Shown piece after piece: positions 4,788 through 6,925 of a DNA stretch of 6,925 bases. The stretch is from an uncultured Thermomicrobiales bacterium (GTDB taxonomy: Bacteria; Chloroflexota; Chloroflexia; Thermomicrobiales; Thermomicrobiaceae): the NCBI GenBank assembly GCA_937891245.1, contig CALAGB010000494.1:1-6925 (forward strand), given 5' to 3'. The position numbers were made by a program, and so were the translations under genes. The notes below the pieces were generated by a model that was given only the letters and a program-made list of their open reading frames with translations, had not been told where the DNA came from and made no database searches. Within the stretch, counting starts at the first letter, position 1. Every line of letters starts with the position of its first letter.

Positions 4788-5480
4788 ATGAACTACAAAC
4801 CGGGGTTCACGATCTACAAGTCGATCATGCGACCGGACCAGGATCTGGTCGAGCAGTTTCGCCCACTCGTTGCCGCGAATATCTCGGACATCCAGGGGCG
4901 GCAAAACACGATGGATGCGCGGATCAAGCCGATCTACCAGCCGATGCCGACCCTCGTGGGCCCGGCACTGACCGTCAGGGCGCGGCCGGGTGACAACCTG
5001 GTGGCATTCAAGGCGATCGAACTGGCTCAGCCGGGCGACGTGATCGTTATCGCTGGCGCGTTCGATCCACACTGCTCCGTCTGGGGGGGCATCATGAGCT
5101 CGATGGCCAAGAAAAAAGGGATCGCCGGTGTCGTGACCGACGGCCTGGTGCGCGATGTCGAGCAGACGCAAGATGTTGAGTTCCCGGTCTTCGCCGTCGG
5201 GCTCACGCCCGCCGGGCCGACCAAGGAAGGCGTCGGGCAGATCAACACGCCGATTTCATGCGGCGGGGTCGTTGTCATGCCCGGCGACATTGTCGTCGGT
5301 GATCGCGATGGCGTCGTCGTCGTGCGCTGCGATGAAGCGCGCGAGGTCCTGCAACGAACGCTCGACCGTGTCGCGCTGGAGCAATCCTGGCTCGCGCGAA
5401 TCGCGCGAGGGGAACTCTTCCTGATGGATTCGGACGACGAACTTCGGGCACGCGGCTGCGAAGTGATCGACGAGAGGTGA
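4788..5480 (+). CDS. RraA-like aldolase-fold protein (second copy)
   Basis: The 230-residue product is another RraA-like / HMG-CHA aldolase superfamily member. Marks are G58-P-A-L-T-V-R, P82-G-D-V-I-V-I, W99-G-G-I-M, and G114-V-V-T-D-G-L-V-R122-D123, then G-G-V-V-V-M-P-G-D-I-V-V-G-D-x-D-G-V in the C-terminal half. The R-D pair of the active site is present, but the residue 20 places before it is Gly101, where the first copy in this window has Glu87 and classical HMG/CHA aldolases have an acidic residue. It has an N-terminal segment of about 25 residues and a C-terminal helical tail (about 195-230) longer than the first copy. A GAGGAG site (4771-4776) lies 11 bases before the ATG, rather far, but no better start is seen. 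It is likely cotranscribed with the creatininase-family gene (21-base gap). The divergence from the first copy suggests a different substrate or role, not a recent duplication. Confidence 0.87.
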   Translation: MNYKPGFTIYKSIMRPDQDLVEQFRPLVAANISDIQGRQNTMDARIKPIYQPMPTLVGPALTVRARPGDNLVAFKAIELAQPGDVIVIAGAFDPHCSVWGGIMSSMAKKKGIAGVVTDGLVRDVEQTQDVEFPVFAVGLTPAGPTKEGVGQINTPISCGGVVVMPGDIVVGDRDGVVVVRCDEAREVLQRTLDRVALEQSWLARIARGELFLMDSDDELRARGCEVIDER

Positions 5481-5524
5481 GATGAACGCGAAGCGATGAC
5501 ATTCACGGATGACGCGATGTGCAT

Positions 5525-5564
5525 GCATACGACAAATATTCTGGCCGCATACGGAATCTATTTG
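5525..5564 (+). other. Repeats in the spacer before the binding-protein gene
   Basis: The 107-base spacer after the second RraA-like gene holds a direct repeat GCATACG (5525-5531 and 5547-5553, 22 bp apart, about two helical turns). It also has an inverted repeat, CAAATA (5533-5538) with TATTTG (5559-5564), plus inner TTC/GAA pairing. This could be a protein site or a leader hairpin that adjusts binding-protein expression. No convincing promoter is visible here. Confidence 0.25.
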
Positions 5565-5587
5565 CATTGCATCCCGAGGAGGAAGAC

Positions 5588-6925
5588 GTGAATACGAACC
5601 AACGGGCGATTGAGAATAACGAGACCACGGTGGTAGGGTCGCTTCAGGCAGTCGCGGCGCGTCCCATGACACGTCGTGTGCTGCTGACTCGCGCGGCGAT
5701 CGCGGCGGCAAGCCTGCCGCTCGCAGGCAGCCTCCTGGCTGCCTGCGGCAGTTCAAGCAAATCGACGACGACAAGCGGCGCGTCGACAACAACGACAAAC
5801 GGCGCCTCGACGTCGACGACCGGGCAGAGTTCAACCTCCGCAAGCAACACCGGGGCCAGCCCGACTGCAGCCATCACGGGCGACAAACCAGTATCGGGCG
5901 GCGATGTCGTCGTGGGGGTCGCGACCACCTATATCGATGTGCTCGATCCGAACGTCACCGCGCAAACAGTCGCGCACGAGATCATGGGACCGATATTCGA
6001 TACGCTGCTCGTCCAGGCTCGGGAAAGCAAGGAGCTCTTCCCACTGCTTGCCACCAAGTGGGAGATCTCGACCGACGGAAAAGAGATTACGTTTACCCTG
6101 GCCAATGGCGTCAAATTCCATGATGGAACCGACTTCAACGCCGACGCCGTTAAGGCCAATTTCGACCGGATGTCCGCCGCAGAGACGAAGTCGAGACTCG
6201 CCGGTCCGCGGCTCAGCGGCTTCTTCGATTCGGCTACAGTCGTCGATCCGTCGACGGTCAAGATCTCATTCGTCAATCCCAACGGCGCCTTCCTGACCGA
6301 TCTCAGCCAGGATTTCATGGCGATGCTCTCTCCGGCCGCTGTCCAGAAATACGGCCCGGATCAGATTGGCCAGCACCCAGTTGGAACCGGTCCGTTCAAA
6401 TTCGTCGAGTGGGTACAGAACAGTCACATCAAGCTCGAGCGTAACCCTGACTACAACTGGGCGTCACCGATGTTCAAGCGGAATGGCCCGGCCTATCTCG
6501 ACTCGATCACCTTTCAAATCATTCCAGACGGCAGCGCTCGGGTCGCGGCGCTCGAATCGGGGCAGATCAATTACAACGATACGGTGCCGACGATCAACTA
6601 CACCGCCCTGCAAAGCAACAAGAAGTTCGCCACGCTTTCGATCGAGCAGCCCGGTGTCCCCTACTGCTACATGCTCAACACAAAGCTGGCGCCGACCGAC
6701 GATCCGGCAGTCCGCCAGGCGATCAACTATGGCGTCGACAAGAAGGCGATCATCCAGACGCTCTACCAGAATCTCTATACCCCGGCATACGGCCCACTCT
6801 CGTCGGTCTCCTTCGCCTACAACCCCGCGGTCGAGCAGATGTATCCCTTCAATCCCGACAAGGCGAAGCAGATTCTCGACGAGGCCGGCTGGAAGCCCGG
6901 CGCCGATGGCATTCGGGAAAAGGAT
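5588..6925 (+). CDS. ABC transporter substrate-binding lipoprotein, family 5 (partial)
   Basis: The 446 visible codons encode a family 5 extracellular solute-binding protein (the OppA/DppA/NikA class, PF00496) that runs off the right edge; roughly the last quarter is missing. It opens with a twin-arginine signal (T28-R-R-V-L-L), a hydrophobic core and the lipobox L-A-A-C53, so it should be membrane-anchored outside the cell. Residues 54-101 are a Ser/Thr-rich linker, and the binding domain begins at G104-G-D-V-V-V-G-V. Family marks include W158-E-I-S-x-D-G-K, G174-V-K-F-H-D-G-T, and G266-T-G-P-F-K-F. The GTG start has an excellent GAGGAGG site (5576-5582) 5 bases upstream. An internal ATG (Met27) would give a normal-length signal but has no ribosome-binding site, so the signal seems to carry a 26-residue N-terminal extension. 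It follows the creatininase and RraA-like genes on the same strand, so it likely feeds their pathway. Permease and ATPase genes are expected to the right. Ligand could be a peptide, opine or other amide. Confidence 0.93.
   Translation, partial: MNTNQRAIENNETTVVGSLQAVAARPMTRRVLLTRAAIAAASLPLAGSLLAACGSSSKSTTTSGASTTTTNGASTSTTGQSSTSASNTGASPTAAITGDKPVSGGDVVVGVATTYIDVLDPNVTAQTVAHEIMGPIFDTLLVQARESKELFPLLATKWEISTDGKEITFTLANGVKFHDGTDFNADAVKANFDRMSAAETKSRLAGPRLSGFFDSATVVDPSTVKISFVNPNGAFLTDLSQDFMAMLSPAAVQKYGPDQIGQHPVGTGPFKFVEWVQNSHIKLERNPDYNWASPMFKRNGPAYLDSITFQIIPDGSARVAALESGQINYNDTVPTINYTALQSNKKFATLSIEQPGVPYCYMLNTKLAPTDDPAVRQAINYGVDKKAIIQTLYQNLYTPAYGPLSSVSFAYNPAVEQMYPFNPDKAKQILDEAGWKPGADGIREKD

Noticed and set aside
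4305..5171. Minus-strand 288-codon open frame
   Set aside because: It is antisense to the creatininase-family and second RraA-like genes; open only because of GC-rich codon use.
5256..5843. Minus-strand 195-codon open frame
   Set aside because: It is antisense to the second RraA-like gene and to the lipoprotein signal; low-complexity Arg/Ser content typical of shadow frames.

Overview
The window looks like chromosomal DNA from a GC-rich (about 60%) bacterium, most plausibly of the Chloroflexota (Thermomicrobia-like). This is an inference from three things: Tat-type lipoproteins with long Ser/Thr/Gly linkers, intergenic dispersed palindromes of the GTAGGGGCGAC and CCCTCTCCC...GGGAGAGGG types, and the gene mix of family 5 binding proteins, amidohydrolase, RraA-like and creatininase-like proteins under a LacI-type regulator. 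No rRNA, tRNA, CRISPR or transposase is visible.

Layout. (1) 1-209, minus: N-terminus of a lipoprotein that runs off the left edge. (2) 210-759: a 550-base divergent regulatory region with a consensus-like plus-strand promoter (609-638), a weaker minus-strand promoter (419-447), a degenerate LacI-type operator (493-511) and a perfect 16-bp palindrome (555-570). (3) 760-1854, plus: metal-dependent amidohydrolase (amidohydrolase-2 / ACMSD superfamily). (4) 1855-2084: a convergent intergenic region holding three dispersed-repeat-like palindromes. (5) 2085-3789, minus: a two-gene unit, the LacI-family regulator followed after a few bases by an RraA-like aldolase-fold protein. (6) 3790-4040: a divergent control region with a perfect 30-bp palindrome made of two abutting copies of GTGAGCGCTCAC, placed between the -10 boxes of two opposing promoters. 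(7) 4041-6925, plus: creatininase-family hydrolase, a second RraA-like protein, and a family 5 ABC-transporter substrate-binding lipoprotein that runs off the right edge.

How they may fit together. The picture is a LacI-controlled uptake and catabolism cluster. A family 5 binding protein, with permeases presumably beyond the right edge, imports an oligopeptide- or amide-like compound. The creatininase-family enzyme would hydrolyse an amide or cyclic amide. The amidohydrolase would hydrolyse, decarboxylate or hydrate an intermediate, and one or both RraA-like proteins would perform a retro-aldol or related C-C reaction. The pairing of an amidohydrolase-2 protein with RraA-like proteins recalls the LigJ hydratase / LigK aldolase pair of protocatechuate 4,5-cleavage, but the substrate cannot be read from this sequence. 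The most distinctive observations are the double operator, the related degenerate site 3.4 kb away in front of the amidohydrolase, and altered metal-ligand positions in the creatininase-like, amidohydrolase and second RraA-like proteins.
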